Shown here piece after piece: positions 8,220 through 17,975 of a stretch of 40,299 nt of DNA (the stretch's first letter is position 1; each line of letters starts with the position of its first letter). The translations under genes were made by a program, and so were the position numbers. The DNA is from Liberibacter brunswickensis. Its GTDB lineage: Bacteria; Pseudomonadota; Alphaproteobacteria; Rhizobiales; Rhizobiaceae. The stretch covers positions 1-40,299 of the forward strand of contig NZ_JAAEJX010000012.1 in assembly GCF_036858155.1 (NCBI RefSeq), in the 5' to 3' direction. Under the pieces are notes generated by a model, which did not search any database, had not been told where the DNA came from, and saw only the letters and a program-made list of their open reading frames with translations.

Positions 8220-8840
8220 ATGAGTAAGCGTGAATCATCTAAGCATAAAATTGATCGTCGTATAGGTGAAAATTTATGGGGACGTCCAAAATCTCCAGTT
8301 AACACTCGTTCATATGGCCCTGGTTTGCATGGTCAGCGTCGCAGAACAAAACCTTCTTATTTTGGTTTGCAATTGCGTGCTAAGCAGAAGATGAAAAAGT
8401 ATTATGGTGATATTAGTGAAAAGCAATTTTGTTCTATCTTTAAGAAAGCAGATCGTAAGAAAGGTGATACTTCTCAAAATTTGATTTCATTGCTTGAATC
8501 TCGTTTGTCTACCATAGTATACCGAGCTAAATTTGTTCCTACTATTTTCGCTGCGCGTCAGTTTGTGAATCACCGTCATGTTCTTGTCAATGGTCTTCCT
8601 GTTAATATTGGATCATATTGCTGTAAAGAAGGCGATGTCATAGAGGTAAAACAAGCATCTAAACAATTAGCTTCTGTCTTAGAATCAGTACAGCTTGCTG
8701 AACGTGATGTTCCCGATTATATCAAAGTTGATTATGATAATATGGTAGCTACTTTCGTTAGGGTTCCGTCTTCACTTAGTGACGTTCCATATCCTGTTAT
8801 TATGCAACCTAATCTTGTCGTTGAATTTTATTCTCGTTAA
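8220..8840 (+). CDS. rpsD: 30S ribosomal protein S4
   Basis: This is the primary 16S rRNA-binding protein that nucleates 30S assembly on the 5' domain. At 206 residues it is full length. It opens MSKRESSKHKIDRRIGENLW, as in other alphaproteobacteria, which lack the N-terminal zinc cysteines. It keeps GPGLHGQRRR, the LLESRLSTIVYRAKF helix and the S4 RNA-binding domain with ARQFVNHRHVLVNGLPVNIG. The C-terminal LVVEFYSR ending is typical. An AAAGGAA ribosome site sits 5 bases before the ATG. It stands alone, away from the alpha operon, as usual in this class. Confidence 0.98.
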   Translation: MSKRESSKHKIDRRIGENLWGRPKSPVNTRSYGPGLHGQRRRTKPSYFGLQLRAKQKMKKYYGDISEKQFCSIFKKADRKKGDTSQNLISLLESRLSTIVYRAKFVPTIFAARQFVNHRHVLVNGLPVNIGSYCCKEGDVIEVKQASKQLASVLESVQLAERDVPDYIKVDYDNMVATFVRVPSSLSDVPYPVIMQPNLVVEFYSR

Positions 8841-8879
8841 AATCTATATCGTGGAATATATTGCTTTGGAGATATTTAT

Positions 8880-9815
8880 TTGGATCTAGAGAAAATTATA
8901 AATGGTATTTATAAAGAGATAAAATATCAAATTGATAAGGGAAGTGTAGCGGATTATATTCCTGAATTAGCTAGAGTTGATATAAATCACTTTGGTATGT
9001 CTGTTGCTTTAGAAAATGGTAATATCTACTCTGTTGGTGACTCCAAAGTTCCTTTCTCAATTCAAAGTATTTCAAAAGTTTTTCTTCTTACTATAGCTCT
9101 ACAAAAAGTTGATGAAAGTATTTGGAAACGTGTTGGTAGAGAGCCTTCAGGTTCTTCTTTTGACTCAATAGTACAGCTTGAATATGAGAATGGTATTCCG
9201 CGTAATCCTTTTGTTAATGCTGGTGCTATAGTTGTTTCTGATACGGTTCTTGAAAATAGTTCTGTAGATAATGAAATACATAAATTCTTGAAATTTGTTC
9301 ATAGTATATCCGATGATACATCAATTTATATTGATTCTGTAGTTGCTAGTTCAGAAATAGAAAATGGTTATCGTAATTTTGCACTTGCTAATTTTGTTCG
9401 TTCTTATGGTAATGTACGTTATAAAGTTGAAGATGTTTTAAAATTTTATTTCTATCAGTGTTCCATCATGATGAGTTGTATTCAACTTGCAAAATCTGGT
9501 TTATATCTTGCATTTCGTGGATATAATCCCTTAACAAAAAAGCAAGTTATTTCTCCACAACAGTCGCGTTGTATAAACGCAGTAATGTTGACATGTGGTC
9601 ATTATAATAACTCTGGTGATTTTGCGTATCGTGTTGGATTTCCTGGGAAAAGTGGTGTTGGAGGAGGAATCCTCGCTATTGTTCCTTCTAAGGCTTCAAT
9701 AGCTGTTTGGTCTCCTGGTTTGAATAGTTCTGGTAATTCTCTATTAGGAGCTAAGGCATTAGAACTTTTAGCTATTCGTACAGGTTGGTCAATATTTGAT
9801 CCTTTAGTAACTTAA
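8880..9815 (+). CDS. glsA: glutaminase
   Basis: It hydrolyses glutamine to glutamate and ammonia. The 311-residue product belongs to the serine-dependent bacterial glutaminase family, related in fold to beta-lactamases. The catalytic Ser-x-x-Lys is visible as SISK at 63-66 in PFSIQSISKVFLL. PRNPFVNAGAIVVSD at 107-121 holds substrate-binding Asn113, and NGYRNFALANFVRSYGN and GKSGVGGGI follow in the expected order. The start is TTG, supported by GGAG about 9 bases upstream. It follows rpsD by 39 bases and converges with the degenerate glutamine synthetase homologue downstream, so two glutamine-related genes sit back to back, one with its catalytic residues and one without. Confidence 0.95.
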   Translation: MDLEKIINGIYKEIKYQIDKGSVADYIPELARVDINHFGMSVALENGNIYSVGDSKVPFSIQSISKVFLLTIALQKVDESIWKRVGREPSGSSFDSIVQLEYENGIPRNPFVNAGAIVVSDTVLENSSVDNEIHKFLKFVHSISDDTSIYIDSVVASSEIENGYRNFALANFVRSYGNVRYKVEDVLKFYFYQCSIMMSCIQLAKSGLYLAFRGYNPLTKKQVISPQQSRCINAVMLTCGHYNNSGDFAYRVGFPGKSGVGGGILAIVPSKASIAVWSPGLNSSGNSLLGAKALELLAIRTGWSIFDPLVT

Positions 9816-9991
9816 ATACTAATGTGTATTACATTTTTTATTAATTAAAAAAATCTATTTCTTATACCTTTTGTTTCCGTATATTGTTATTATTTTATAT
9901 GTAAATCGTGTGATAACTACCTAACTATTATTTTATACATTTGATATTTTACAAATAAAAAATGATAAAATATTATTATATGTTTCTATAT

Positions 9992-11368
9992 TTAATAATA
10001 CATTTCAAATTCAACAGGGCATGGAGTTTGTTCCAATCTCAATACTTCATTCTTTTTTAAATTAATAAATGCATCAATTTGATCATCGTCAAAAACATTT
10101 CCTACCTTTAAGAATTTTCTATCACTATCTAGATTTTCTAGTGATTCTCGTAAAGAAGAGCATATTCTTGGTACTTTTTTTTGCTCTTCTGAAGTTAATT
10201 CATCAAGATTTTCTCCAGGATGAATTTTTTTTGCAATTCCATCTAATCCTGCCATTAAGATTGCCGTAAAAGCAAGGTAAGGATTTGAACTAGGATCAGG
10301 AAATCTTATTTCAATACTCTTTCTATTATCTGAATTGTTATCAAATGGAATGCGACAAGAAGCAGAATGATTATAGGTTGCATAAGTAAGTTTTATTGGA
10401 GGCTTATAATCAGATAATAAGCGTTTATAGGAATTAGTAGAAGAATTTGTAAATGCATTCAGTGCTTTTGCATGTTTTATAATACCACCTAGGTAATAAA
10501 GGCATGTTTGGGATAGCCCTTCATAATGATTGCCTTTAAAAACTTCTTGTTCTCCTTTATAAATTGACATACTTAGATACATGCTAGAACCTTCATTATG
10601 ACGTATGGGTTTTGGCATGAAGGTAGCAGTTTTACAATATGAATTTGCTACTTGATGAACAGAATATTTATATTTTTGAAGGTTGTCAGAAGCATTTAAT
10701 AATGCTTCTGATTTTAAACTGAATGAATGTTGAGCGTGATTTGATTTATTTTGATATTTTGTGATTTGAACGTCTATGCTATTTAAAGAACTCATTATTT
10801 CAGATCGCATATCATGTAATCTGTCTTGTGGAGGAAGTATATAAGCACTTTTTACATTTGGATTATATACTCTGTTATCTATGTTTTGTGGAAATTCAGC
10901 AGATTCCAATGAAAATCCTGATTTAACATGTGACATTGCACAATGAACGCTATCAAATATAAAAAAATCGGCTGTTATGCCTAGTAATAATGTATCACCT
11001 ATCTCTGTTTTCTGTAGATAGTCAATTGCTTTTTTTGTAGTATATCGGGGATCTCGGTTATAAGGTTTAAGAGTAGCAGTATCATATACATCACAAATAA
11101 AAGCCATTGTTGACTGTGCATAGAATGGATCTATGTGCATTGTTTTTATATCAGGAATTAGGGTTAAATTTAGGCTTTTAGAATCCCATCCATTAATAGA
11201 AGAGCTATCCAAAATTATTCCATTTAAAAGAAACTTCTCATTTAATAAGGATGTGTCCATTGATATATGGAGAAACTTTCCTTGCAAATCAGTAAAGCGC
11301 AGGTCAACGAATTTTACTTTTTCTTCCTCAATCTTTTGTATGATTGTAGCAGTATCCTCACTAACCAT
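9992..11368 (-). CDS. glutamine synthetase homologue lacking catalytic metal ligands (predicted pseudoenzyme)
   Basis: The 458-residue frame is full length and collinear with type I glutamine synthetase: LRFTDLQGKF near 23-32, DSSSINGW at 54-61, SYCKTATFMPKP at 243-254, TNSYKRLLSDYKPP at 311-324, SIEIRFPDPSSNPYLAF at 351-367 and PVEFEMYY at the end. Aligned from memory to Salmonella numbering, E129 is Thr132, E131 is Asp134, E212 is Asn207, E220 is Ser215, H269 is Tyr264 and the E327 flap residue is Lys322. Only E357 (Glu353), R321 (Arg316) and R344 (Arg339) persist. The adenylylation Tyr397 region reads ENLDELTSEE without tyrosine. Normal catalysis is therefore unlikely, yet there is no stop or frameshift and the ribosome site (GGAGAG) is good. 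It may be a structural or regulatory dodecamer, an enzyme on another substrate, or a gene in early decay. No glnB precedes it. Confidence 0.85.
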   Translation of the reverse strand: MVSEDTATIIQKIEEEKVKFVDLRFTDLQGKFLHISMDTSLLNEKFLLNGIILDSSSINGWDSKSLNLTLIPDIKTMHIDPFYAQSTMAFICDVYDTATLKPYNRDPRYTTKKAIDYLQKTEIGDTLLLGITADFFIFDSVHCAMSHVKSGFSLESAEFPQNIDNRVYNPNVKSAYILPPQDRLHDMRSEIMSSLNSIDVQITKYQNKSNHAQHSFSLKSEALLNASDNLQKYKYSVHQVANSYCKTATFMPKPIRHNEGSSMYLSMSIYKGEQEVFKGNHYEGLSQTCLYYLGGIIKHAKALNAFTNSSTNSYKRLLSDYKPPIKLTYATYNHSASCRIPFDNNSDNRKSIEIRFPDPSSNPYLAFTAILMAGLDGIAKKIHPGENLDELTSEEQKKVPRICSSLRESLENLDSDRKFLKVGNVFDDDQIDAFINLKKNEVLRLEQTPCPVEFEMYY

Positions 11369-11566
11369 TTTACGCTCTCCTTCTACTCTTATGCTATTAG
11401 GAAAATTAAATAGACTTGTATATATATTTTAGGTTTATATTGAAGATAATCTCTTTTCGAATTTTGTTTTTAAAAAATAATTTTCATCACGTATTTTATA
11501 TATTATAAGTATTTATGATTTTTGGGTATCATTATTTTAAATGACAGTAAATTAATATTATTACAA

Positions 11567-14446
11567 TTATTCATTTTTTAATATCGATTTAAGAAATTTT
11601 CCAGTATACGAAAGGGGTTCTTTTGCAATTTCTTCTGGAGTTCCATATGCTATGATTTTTCCACCATTATCTCCTCCTTCTGGTCCAAAATCTAAAATCC
11701 AATCAGCTGTTTTTATAACTTCTAGATTATGTTCAATAACAATAATTGAATTGCCTCTTTCGATTAGTGTATGTAAAATATCTAATAGTTTAGCTATATC
11801 ATGATAATGAAGGCCGGTAGTTGGTTCATCTAATATATATAGGGTATTACCTGTACCTTGTTTTGATAGCTCTTTGGCAAGCTTGACTCGTTGTGATTCT
11901 CCTCCCGATAGGGTATCAGCTGATTGTCCAATTTTAATATATCCTAGACCTACTTCTTGGAGGCTGGCTAATTTATTACGTATCGAGGGAATATTATTAA
12001 AAAAATCCAAACTTTCTTCAACTGTCATAGATAGAATATCAGCTATTGATTTGTTTTTAAATAGTATCTGTAATGTTTCAGGATTATAGCGTTTTCCTTG
12101 GCATACGTCGCATGTTATGTGCACGTCTGGGAGAAAGTGCATTGCAATTTTTATTACACCATTTCCTTCACAAACCTCACATCTTCCTCCTTTTACATTG
12201 AATGAAAAGCATCCAGCTTTATATCCACGTTCTTTTGATTCGGGTAAGTTGCTAAACCAATCTCTAATTGGTGTAAATGCTCCAACATAAGTTGCAGGAT
12301 TAGAACGAGGTGTATGACCAATTGGAGATTGATTTATGCTAATAACTTTATCAATGTATTCAATCCCATCTATACGGTCATATTCTCCAGGATTATATTT
12401 AGATCCCATAATAGTTCGTGCAGCAGCCTTGTATAAAGTAGATATAAGAAAAGTAGATTTTCCTCCTCCAGATATTCCGGTAATTGCAGTAAATAATCCA
12501 AGAGGTATGGATGTTGTAATATTTTTCAAGTTATTGCTTCTTGCATTTACAACGTGAATCATGCGATTTATATCGTATTTGCGTCTTTTTTCTGGTATTT
12601 TAATATTCATTTTACCAGACATATATTGCCCAGTTAAGGAATTTGGATGTGACATAATTTGAGATGGAGATCCTTCTGCTATAATTCTCCCTCCATTAAC
12701 GCCCGCTCCTGGTCCTATATCTACAATATGATCGGCGGCGAGTATTGTTTCTTCATCATGTTCAACTACAATTACATTATTCCCCTTATCTCGAAGATTT
12801 TTTAGGGTATTTATTAATTTTCTATTATCTCGTTGGTGTAATCCTATAGAGGGTTCGTCTAATACATAAGTAACACCAGTTAATCCAGATCCTATTTGGG
12901 ATGCTAGGCGTATACGTTGACTTTCTCCATTTGATAACATGTTTGCACTACGTGATAAGGTTAGATAATTAAGTCCTATTTCTGAGAGAAAATGAATTCT
13001 TTTCCTAATTTCATTAAGAATAGATTCTGATATTTTATTAGCCTTTTGTGTCATTTTTGTAGGAAGTTGCTCAAACCATATTTGTAATTTTTTAATGGAC
13101 ATATCTGCAATTTCTCCAATATGTTTTCCATCAATTTTGACAGCTAGAGTTTCATTTTTAAGGCGATATCCATGACAAGATGTGCAAGGTGATGAAGACA
13201 TATATTTTTGAATCATTTCACGGAACAGTGCGGAATCCGTTTCATTCCAACGTTTTTCTAAGGTTGGAATGATTCCTCTAAATAATAAATTATTATATGA
13301 ATATTTTTGATTATGAGATGAATTAATTTTATCATTTTTTATTCCATAAAGAATTATTTTTTTATTTTCATCAGATAGATGACACCAAATATCGTTTAGG
13401 GAAAATCCTAATTCTTTTCCTAGTGAAGTAAGAATATTTGTTTGATGTTCGGATAAAGGATTAGACCAAGGAGCGATAGCGCCATTATTTAGTGCTAATT
13501 TTGGATTAGGTATGATAAGTTTTTCGTCTATTTTTTGTTTTATTCCTAAACCATCGCAATGATGGCAAGCGCCGGCTGGATTATTGAAAGAAAAAATACG
13601 AGGTTCTATCTCTGCAATACTAAATCCAGATACAGGACATGCGAGATTTTCAGAAAAAAGAATTTGATTAGGATGGGTATTTGATTGTTCTACAAGTGTT
13701 TTTTTATCATGATTAGAATCAATATCAATATTAGTGGCAATTGCCAAGCCATTCGTTATCTGTAAACAAGTTTTAAGGCTATTGACTATTCTTTCTCTGA
13801 TATTTTCATGAATGACAATTCGGTCTACTAAAATGTCAACATTATGTTTTGATTTTTTATCAAGATCAGGAACATCTGATATATTATAAAATATTCCATC
13901 AACTTTTACTCTCTGAAATCCTCTTTTTAGTATATCTACGAGTTCTTTTTTAAATTCTCCCTTGCGGTTTCTTATTATAGGAGCAAGCAGATATATGCGA
14001 GTTCCTTTTTCAAATGAAAGAATGCGATCTGTCATTTGGCTGACATTTTGGCTTTCTATAGGAAGTCCTGTCGTAGGAGAATAGGGTATACCTATTCGTG
14101 CAAATAGTAACCGCAAATAATCATGAATTTCTGTGATGGTACCAACGGTAGAACGAGGATTATGAGAGGTATTCTTCTGTTCGATAGATATTGTAGGGGA
14201 TAATCCATCTATTTGATCTACATCTGGTTTTTTAATATTTCCTAAAAATTGTCGTGCATATGTAGACAAACTTTCTATATAACGCCTTTGTCCTTCAGCA
14301 TGAATTGTATCAAAGGCTAGTGATGATTTTCCTGATCCGGAAACACCAGTTATTACAATCAGTTTGTTTCGTGGTAATTCTATATTTATGTTTTGAAGAT
14401 TGTGTTCTCGAGCACCATAAATAGAAATATTTTTTATATTACTCAT
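11567..14446 (-). CDS. uvrA: excinuclease ABC subunit A
   Basis: This is the damage-recognition ATPase of nucleotide excision repair, which loads UvrB. The 959-residue product has two ABC modules: Walker A GVSGSGKSS near 34-42 and GISGGGKST in the second half, signature stretches LSNGESQRIRLAS and LSGGESQRVKLAK, and Walker B segments YVLDEPSIGLHQRDN and YILDEPTTGLHYHD. The zinc module of the first half reads CPVSGFS...CHHCDGLG, so one usual Cys is Ser, which I recall in other alphaproteobacteria. The second, GRCEVCEGNG...CDVCQGKRYN, is complete. It diverges from ssb as in many alphaproteobacteria. I see no GAAC/GTTC-type LexA box in the shared intergenic, which instead holds a nested palindrome. 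Confidence 0.98.
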   Translation of the reverse strand: MSNIKNISIYGAREHNLQNINIELPRNKLIVITGVSGSGKSSLAFDTIHAEGQRRYIESLSTYARQFLGNIKKPDVDQIDGLSPTISIEQKNTSHNPRSTVGTITEIHDYLRLLFARIGIPYSPTTGLPIESQNVSQMTDRILSFEKGTRIYLLAPIIRNRKGEFKKELVDILKRGFQRVKVDGIFYNISDVPDLDKKSKHNVDILVDRIVIHENIRERIVNSLKTCLQITNGLAIATNIDIDSNHDKKTLVEQSNTHPNQILFSENLACPVSGFSIAEIEPRIFSFNNPAGACHHCDGLGIKQKIDEKLIIPNPKLALNNGAIAPWSNPLSEHQTNILTSLGKELGFSLNDIWCHLSDENKKIILYGIKNDKINSSHNQKYSYNNLLFRGIIPTLEKRWNETDSALFREMIQKYMSSSPCTSCHGYRLKNETLAVKIDGKHIGEIADMSIKKLQIWFEQLPTKMTQKANKISESILNEIRKRIHFLSEIGLNYLTLSRSANMLSNGESQRIRLASQIGSGLTGVTYVLDEPSIGLHQRDNRKLINTLKNLRDKGNNVIVVEHDEETILAADHIVDIGPGAGVNGGRIIAEGSPSQIMSHPNSLTGQYMSGKMNIKIPEKRRKYDINRMIHVVNARSNNLKNITTSIPLGLFTAITGISGGGKSTFLISTLYKAAARTIMGSKYNPGEYDRIDGIEYIDKVISINQSPIGHTPRSNPATYVGAFTPIRDWFSNLPESKERGYKAGCFSFNVKGGRCEVCEGNGVIKIAMHFLPDVHITCDVCQGKRYNPETLQILFKNKSIADILSMTVEESLDFFNNIPSIRNKLASLQEVGLGYIKIGQSADTLSGGESQRVKLAKELSKQGTGNTLYILDEPTTGLHYHDIAKLLDILHTLIERGNSIIVIEHNLEVIKTADWILDFGPEGGDNGGKIIAYGTPEEIAKEPLSYTGKFLKSILKNE

Positions 14447-14545
14447 TAATTTCTTATTAAAAATATTTGTTGGAGATTATAGTAGTATTTAATATTATTA
14501 TGTACGATAGGGAGAATCATTTGTAAAGTATAATAGGAAAATTGA

Positions 14546-14592
14546 TATAAATGATTATATTGATTCTAATTTTAGAATAGATATCATTTATA
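14546..14592. promoter_or_regulatory. nested, nearly concentric palindromes between uvrA and ssb
   Basis: The outer arms are TATAAATGAT (14546-14555) and ATCATTTATA (14583-14592), a perfect 10-bp inverted repeat. Inside it, ATTCTAA-TT-TTAGAAT (14563-14578) is a perfect 7-2-7 dyad. Their centres differ by only 1.5 bases. The site lies in the 199-base divergent intergenic, 100 bases before uvrA and 54 before ssb, a natural operator position. AT-rich chance palindromes cannot be excluded. Confidence 0.4.
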
Positions 14593-14645
14593 GTGGATGT
14601 GGTTTTGTTGTATTAACTCTTATGAGTAGTTGAGGTGTTTTATAG

Positions 14646-15119
14646 ATGGTAGCAAGTATCAATAAGGTTATTTTGATAGGAAATCTTGGAGCAGATCCAG
14701 ATGTGCGTCATACTCAGGATGGTCGTAAGATTATTAATCTTCGTATTGCTACTTCTGACAGTTGGAAAGATCGTACTACTAACGAGCGTCGGGAAAAAAC
14801 AGAATGGCATTCTGTTGTGGTTTTCGCTGAAGAGCTTTGTAAAATCATTGAACAGTATCTTAGTAAGGGATCTAAAGTATATGTAGAAGGTTCTCTTCAA
14901 ACTCGTAAGTGGCAAGATCAGTCTGGAAATAATCGTTATACTACTGAAATTATTATGCGTAGCATGGTTATGTTAGATAGTAGGAAAGATGCTGCACAGT
15001 TGGTTAATGAACAAAGAAATAGTAGTAATGTAAAAGAAAATGTTGTTGAAAATTCTTATTCATCTTTACAGGGAGATAGTGTATTCTCTGATGAGCTTGA
15101 CGATGAGATTCCATTTTAG
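14646..15119 (+). CDS. ssb: single-stranded DNA-binding protein
   Basis: It binds ssDNA as a tetramer in replication, repair and recombination. The 157-residue product starts MVASINKVILIGNLGADPDV, the standard OB-fold opening. It keeps RIATSDSWKDRTTNERREKT, EWHSVVVFAEELCKIIEQYL and GSKVYVEGSLQTRKWQDQSG. A flexible linker follows, and the acidic tail ends DDEIPF, the docking peptide for partner proteins. GAGGT sits about 9 bases before the ATG. The order uvrA < > ssb - gyrA is conserved in alphaproteobacteria. The OB domain ends near residue 112, and the short linker fits the compact genome. Confidence 0.97.
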   Translation: MVASINKVILIGNLGADPDVRHTQDGRKIINLRIATSDSWKDRTTNERREKTEWHSVVVFAEELCKIIEQYLSKGSKVYVEGSLQTRKWQDQSGNNRYTTEIIMRSMVMLDSRKDAAQLVNEQRNSSNVKENVVENSYSSLQGDSVFSDELDDEIPF

Positions 15120-15245
15120 TAATTCTATGTGAGAGTTTTAATTAATTAGATTTAGTTTTATTAATCTATTGGGTTTTTCTCTTGCAATATATTTTTTATA
15201 TTACACAATTTTTTGTTAGTCTAATTAAGAGGATAATAAAATCCA

Positions 15246-17975
15246 TTGACCGAGAATATTACACCCATTGATCAAGAAGAAGAAAAGGGCATAACTTCTG
15301 TTTCAATAGCAGATGAAATGCAGAGTTCTTACCTTAACTATGCAATAAACGTTATTTTAGGTCGTGCTATACCTGATTTACGAGATGGGTTGAAAGCTGT
15401 CCATCGTCGTATACTGTTTGGCATGATGAAGATGGGAGTAGAGTGGAATAAGAAATATGTGAAGTGTGCACGTATTTCAGGAGAGGTGATGGGTAAATAT
15501 CATCCCCACGGTAATCTTGCTATCTACGACGCATTGGCGAGAATGGCGCAGGATTGGTCCTTACGTTTATTATTAATTGAGGGACAAGGAAATTTCGGGT
15601 CTATTGATGGAGATCCTCCGGCAGCAGAAAGGTATACTGAATGTCGTCTGCAAAGAGCAGCACATTTCTTGCTAGATGATTTAGACAAAGATACTGTCGA
15701 CTTTCGTCCTAATTATGACGGCTCTTTTCAAGAGCCTGTTGTTCTTTCTGCTAAATTTCCAAATTTGCTTGTAAATGGTGCTGGTGGTATTGCCGTTGGT
15801 ATGGCTACTAGCATTCCTACGCATAATTTAGGTGAAGTGATTGATGGTTGTATAGCGTTTATTGATAATCCTAATATTGATTTAGATGATTTAATGCAGA
15901 TTATTCGTGGGCCTGATTTTCCGACAGGAGCTATTATTTTAGGACGTGCTGGTATTAGAAATGCTTATGCAACAGGTCGTGGATCTATTGTAATACGAGG
16001 AGTCAGTCACATAGAAAAAATATCATGTGATCGTGAACAAATTGTGGTTACCGAGATTCCATATCAGGTTAATAAGGCTGCGATGCTTGAAAAGATCGCT
16101 GAATTGGTTAGAGAAAAACGGATATTGGATATATCAGATTTGAGAGATGAATCAGATCGTCAAGGTTATCGAGTAGTTATTGAATTGAAACGCGGTGCTT
16201 CTTCTGATGTTATTTTAAATCAATTGTATCGTTATACTTCTTTACAAAGTTTATTTAGCGTTAATATGGTTGCTTTAGATGGATGTAAACCTGAACGTTT
16301 TACCCTTATAGGAATAATAAAAGCTTTCGTAGCTTTTCGTGAGGAAGTAGTAGTAAGAAGAACAAAATATTTATTAAATAAAGCACGTGATAGAGGGCAT
16401 ATTTTAGTAGGTCTTGCTATTGCTGTTTCTAATTTAGATGAAGTTGTACGAATTATTCGTTTCTCTCCTAGTCCAGAAGCCGCTCGTAAAGAGCTTATGC
16501 AGAGAAGTTGGGTGTCCTCTAATATTCAGGATTTGATAGATCTTATTGATGATTCAAGTTATAGGATAAAAAGTGATGGAACTATGTATCTATCAGAATT
16601 GCAGACACGAGCAATTCTAGAGATTCGTCTGGCACGATTGACTGGATTAGGTCGAAATGATATTCGTGATGAATTAAATGATCTTGGTATAGAGATTAAG
16701 GAATGTCTGGATATTTTATCATCAAGATCTCGTTTATTAAATATTATCAAGGAAGAAATGATTTTAATTAAAAATGATCTTAATACTCCTCGTAGAACAG
16801 AAATTGTAGATGGTCTGTTAGATATGGAAGATGAGGATTGTATTGTACGAGAGGATATGGTTGTAACTGTTTCGCATTTGGGATACGTTAAACGTGTGCC
16901 ACTTTCTGTTTATAGAGCACAACGTCGCGGTGGTAAGGGTCGATCTGGTGTTACTATGCGTGATGAGGATTTTGTCACAGACCTTTTTATTGTTAATACA
17001 CATACTCCAGTTTTGTTTTTCTCTTCTTTAGGATTTGTCTATAAAGAAAAAGTGTGGCGTTTGCCTATTGGATCTCCACAAACGCGTGGCAAGGCTTTAA
17101 TTAATATTCTTTCTTTGAATCAAGGAGAACGAGTTACTACGATTATGCCTCTTCCAGAAGATGAATCAACTTGGAATAATTTATACGTTGTTTTCGCTAC
17201 TAAATTTGGAAATGTTAGGCGTAATAAGCTTTCCGATTTTATTCAAGTAAATCGTAGTGGTAAAATTGCTATGAAATTAGATTCAGGAGATGAAATTCTT
17301 TCTGTTGAAACTTGTTCAGAAGAACATGATGTATTGTTAACTACTAAACTGGGAAAGTGTATTCGCTTTCCTATTACTGATATACGGGTTTTTTCAGGAC
17401 GTAACTCTGTTGGAGTAAGAGGTATATTGCTATCTGAGGATGATCAGGTTATTTCTATGGCTGTTGTTCTTCATTTTGATGCGGATTATGATGAACGAGT
17501 TCTTTATATTAAACATATGGCTGCTCATCGTCGTCTTATCTCTGGTGATGAAGAAGTTGTTTCTCTTAAAAATGATTACGATTCGCAAGGGAGTATTTCA
17601 GAAGAGCGTTGTCAAGAATTACAACTAAAAGAGCAATTTATATTGACTATTTCAGAAAAGGGATTTGGAAAAAGAACTTCTTCTTATGATTTTCGTATTT
17701 CCAACCGTAGTGGAAAAGGTATTCGTGCAACTGATTTATCAAAAATGAATGAAATAGGTGCATTGGTAGCGGCTTTTCCAGTAAATGATAATGATCATAT
17801 TATACTTGTTTCTGATAAAGGAACTCTTATTAGAGTGCCAGTAAATGATATTAGAATTGCTAGTCGTGCCACGAAAGGAGTTGTTATTTTTTCTACTGCG
17901 AAAGATGAAAGAGTCGTATCAGTGGAGCGTATTAGTGAAACTTTAATGGTTGATGATGGAGAAGCATCGGTATAA
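15246..17975 (+). CDS. gyrA: DNA gyrase subunit A
   Basis: This is the breakage-reunion subunit of gyrase, which introduces negative supercoils with GyrB. The 909-residue product carries the winged-helix segment GKYHPHGN...IYDALARMAQDW at 84-104, catalytic Tyr130 in ERYTECRL, the tower and coiled-coil region, and a C-terminal beta-pinwheel with the GyrA box QRRGGKGRSG. At the E. coli Ser83 position there is Leu91, and at Asp82 there is Asn90; Asp87 is kept as Asp95. An insert around 770-790 interrupts the pinwheel, as in other alphaproteobacterial GyrA proteins. The start is TTG; AGAGGA lies about 12 bases upstream, rather distant, so a slightly different start is possible. Confidence 0.97.
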   Translation: MTENITPIDQEEEKGITSVSIADEMQSSYLNYAINVILGRAIPDLRDGLKAVHRRILFGMMKMGVEWNKKYVKCARISGEVMGKYHPHGNLAIYDALARMAQDWSLRLLLIEGQGNFGSIDGDPPAAERYTECRLQRAAHFLLDDLDKDTVDFRPNYDGSFQEPVVLSAKFPNLLVNGAGGIAVGMATSIPTHNLGEVIDGCIAFIDNPNIDLDDLMQIIRGPDFPTGAIILGRAGIRNAYATGRGSIVIRGVSHIEKISCDREQIVVTEIPYQVNKAAMLEKIAELVREKRILDISDLRDESDRQGYRVVIELKRGASSDVILNQLYRYTSLQSLFSVNMVALDGCKPERFTLIGIIKAFVAFREEVVVRRTKYLLNKARDRGHILVGLAIAVSNLDEVVRIIRFSPSPEAARKELMQRSWVSSNIQDLIDLIDDSSYRIKSDGTMYLSELQTRAILEIRLARLTGLGRNDIRDELNDLGIEIKECLDILSSRSRLLNIIKEEMILIKNDLNTPRRTEIVDGLLDMEDEDCIVREDMVVTVSHLGYVKRVPLSVYRAQRRGGKGRSGVTMRDEDFVTDLFIVNTHTPVLFFSSLGFVYKEKVWRLPIGSPQTRGKALINILSLNQGERVTTIMPLPEDESTWNNLYVVFATKFGNVRRNKLSDFIQVNRSGKIAMKLDSGDEILSVETCSEEHDVLLTTKLGKCIRFPITDIRVFSGRNSVGVRGILLSEDDQVISMAVVLHFDADYDERVLYIKHMAAHRRLISGDEEVVSLKNDYDSQGSISEERCQELQLKEQFILTISEKGFGKRTSSYDFRISNRSGKGIRATDLSKMNEIGALVAAFPVNDNDHIILVSDKGTLIRVPVNDIRIASRATKGVVIFSTAKDERVVSVERISETLMVDDGEASV

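Noticed and set aside
12000..12557. Plus-strand frames opposite uvrA
   Set aside because: Plain antisense shadows of a strongly conserved gene.
14447..14645. LexA/SOS box for uvrA or ssb
   Set aside because: No GTTC-N7-GTTC or GAAC-N7-GTTC pair was found by reading both strands.
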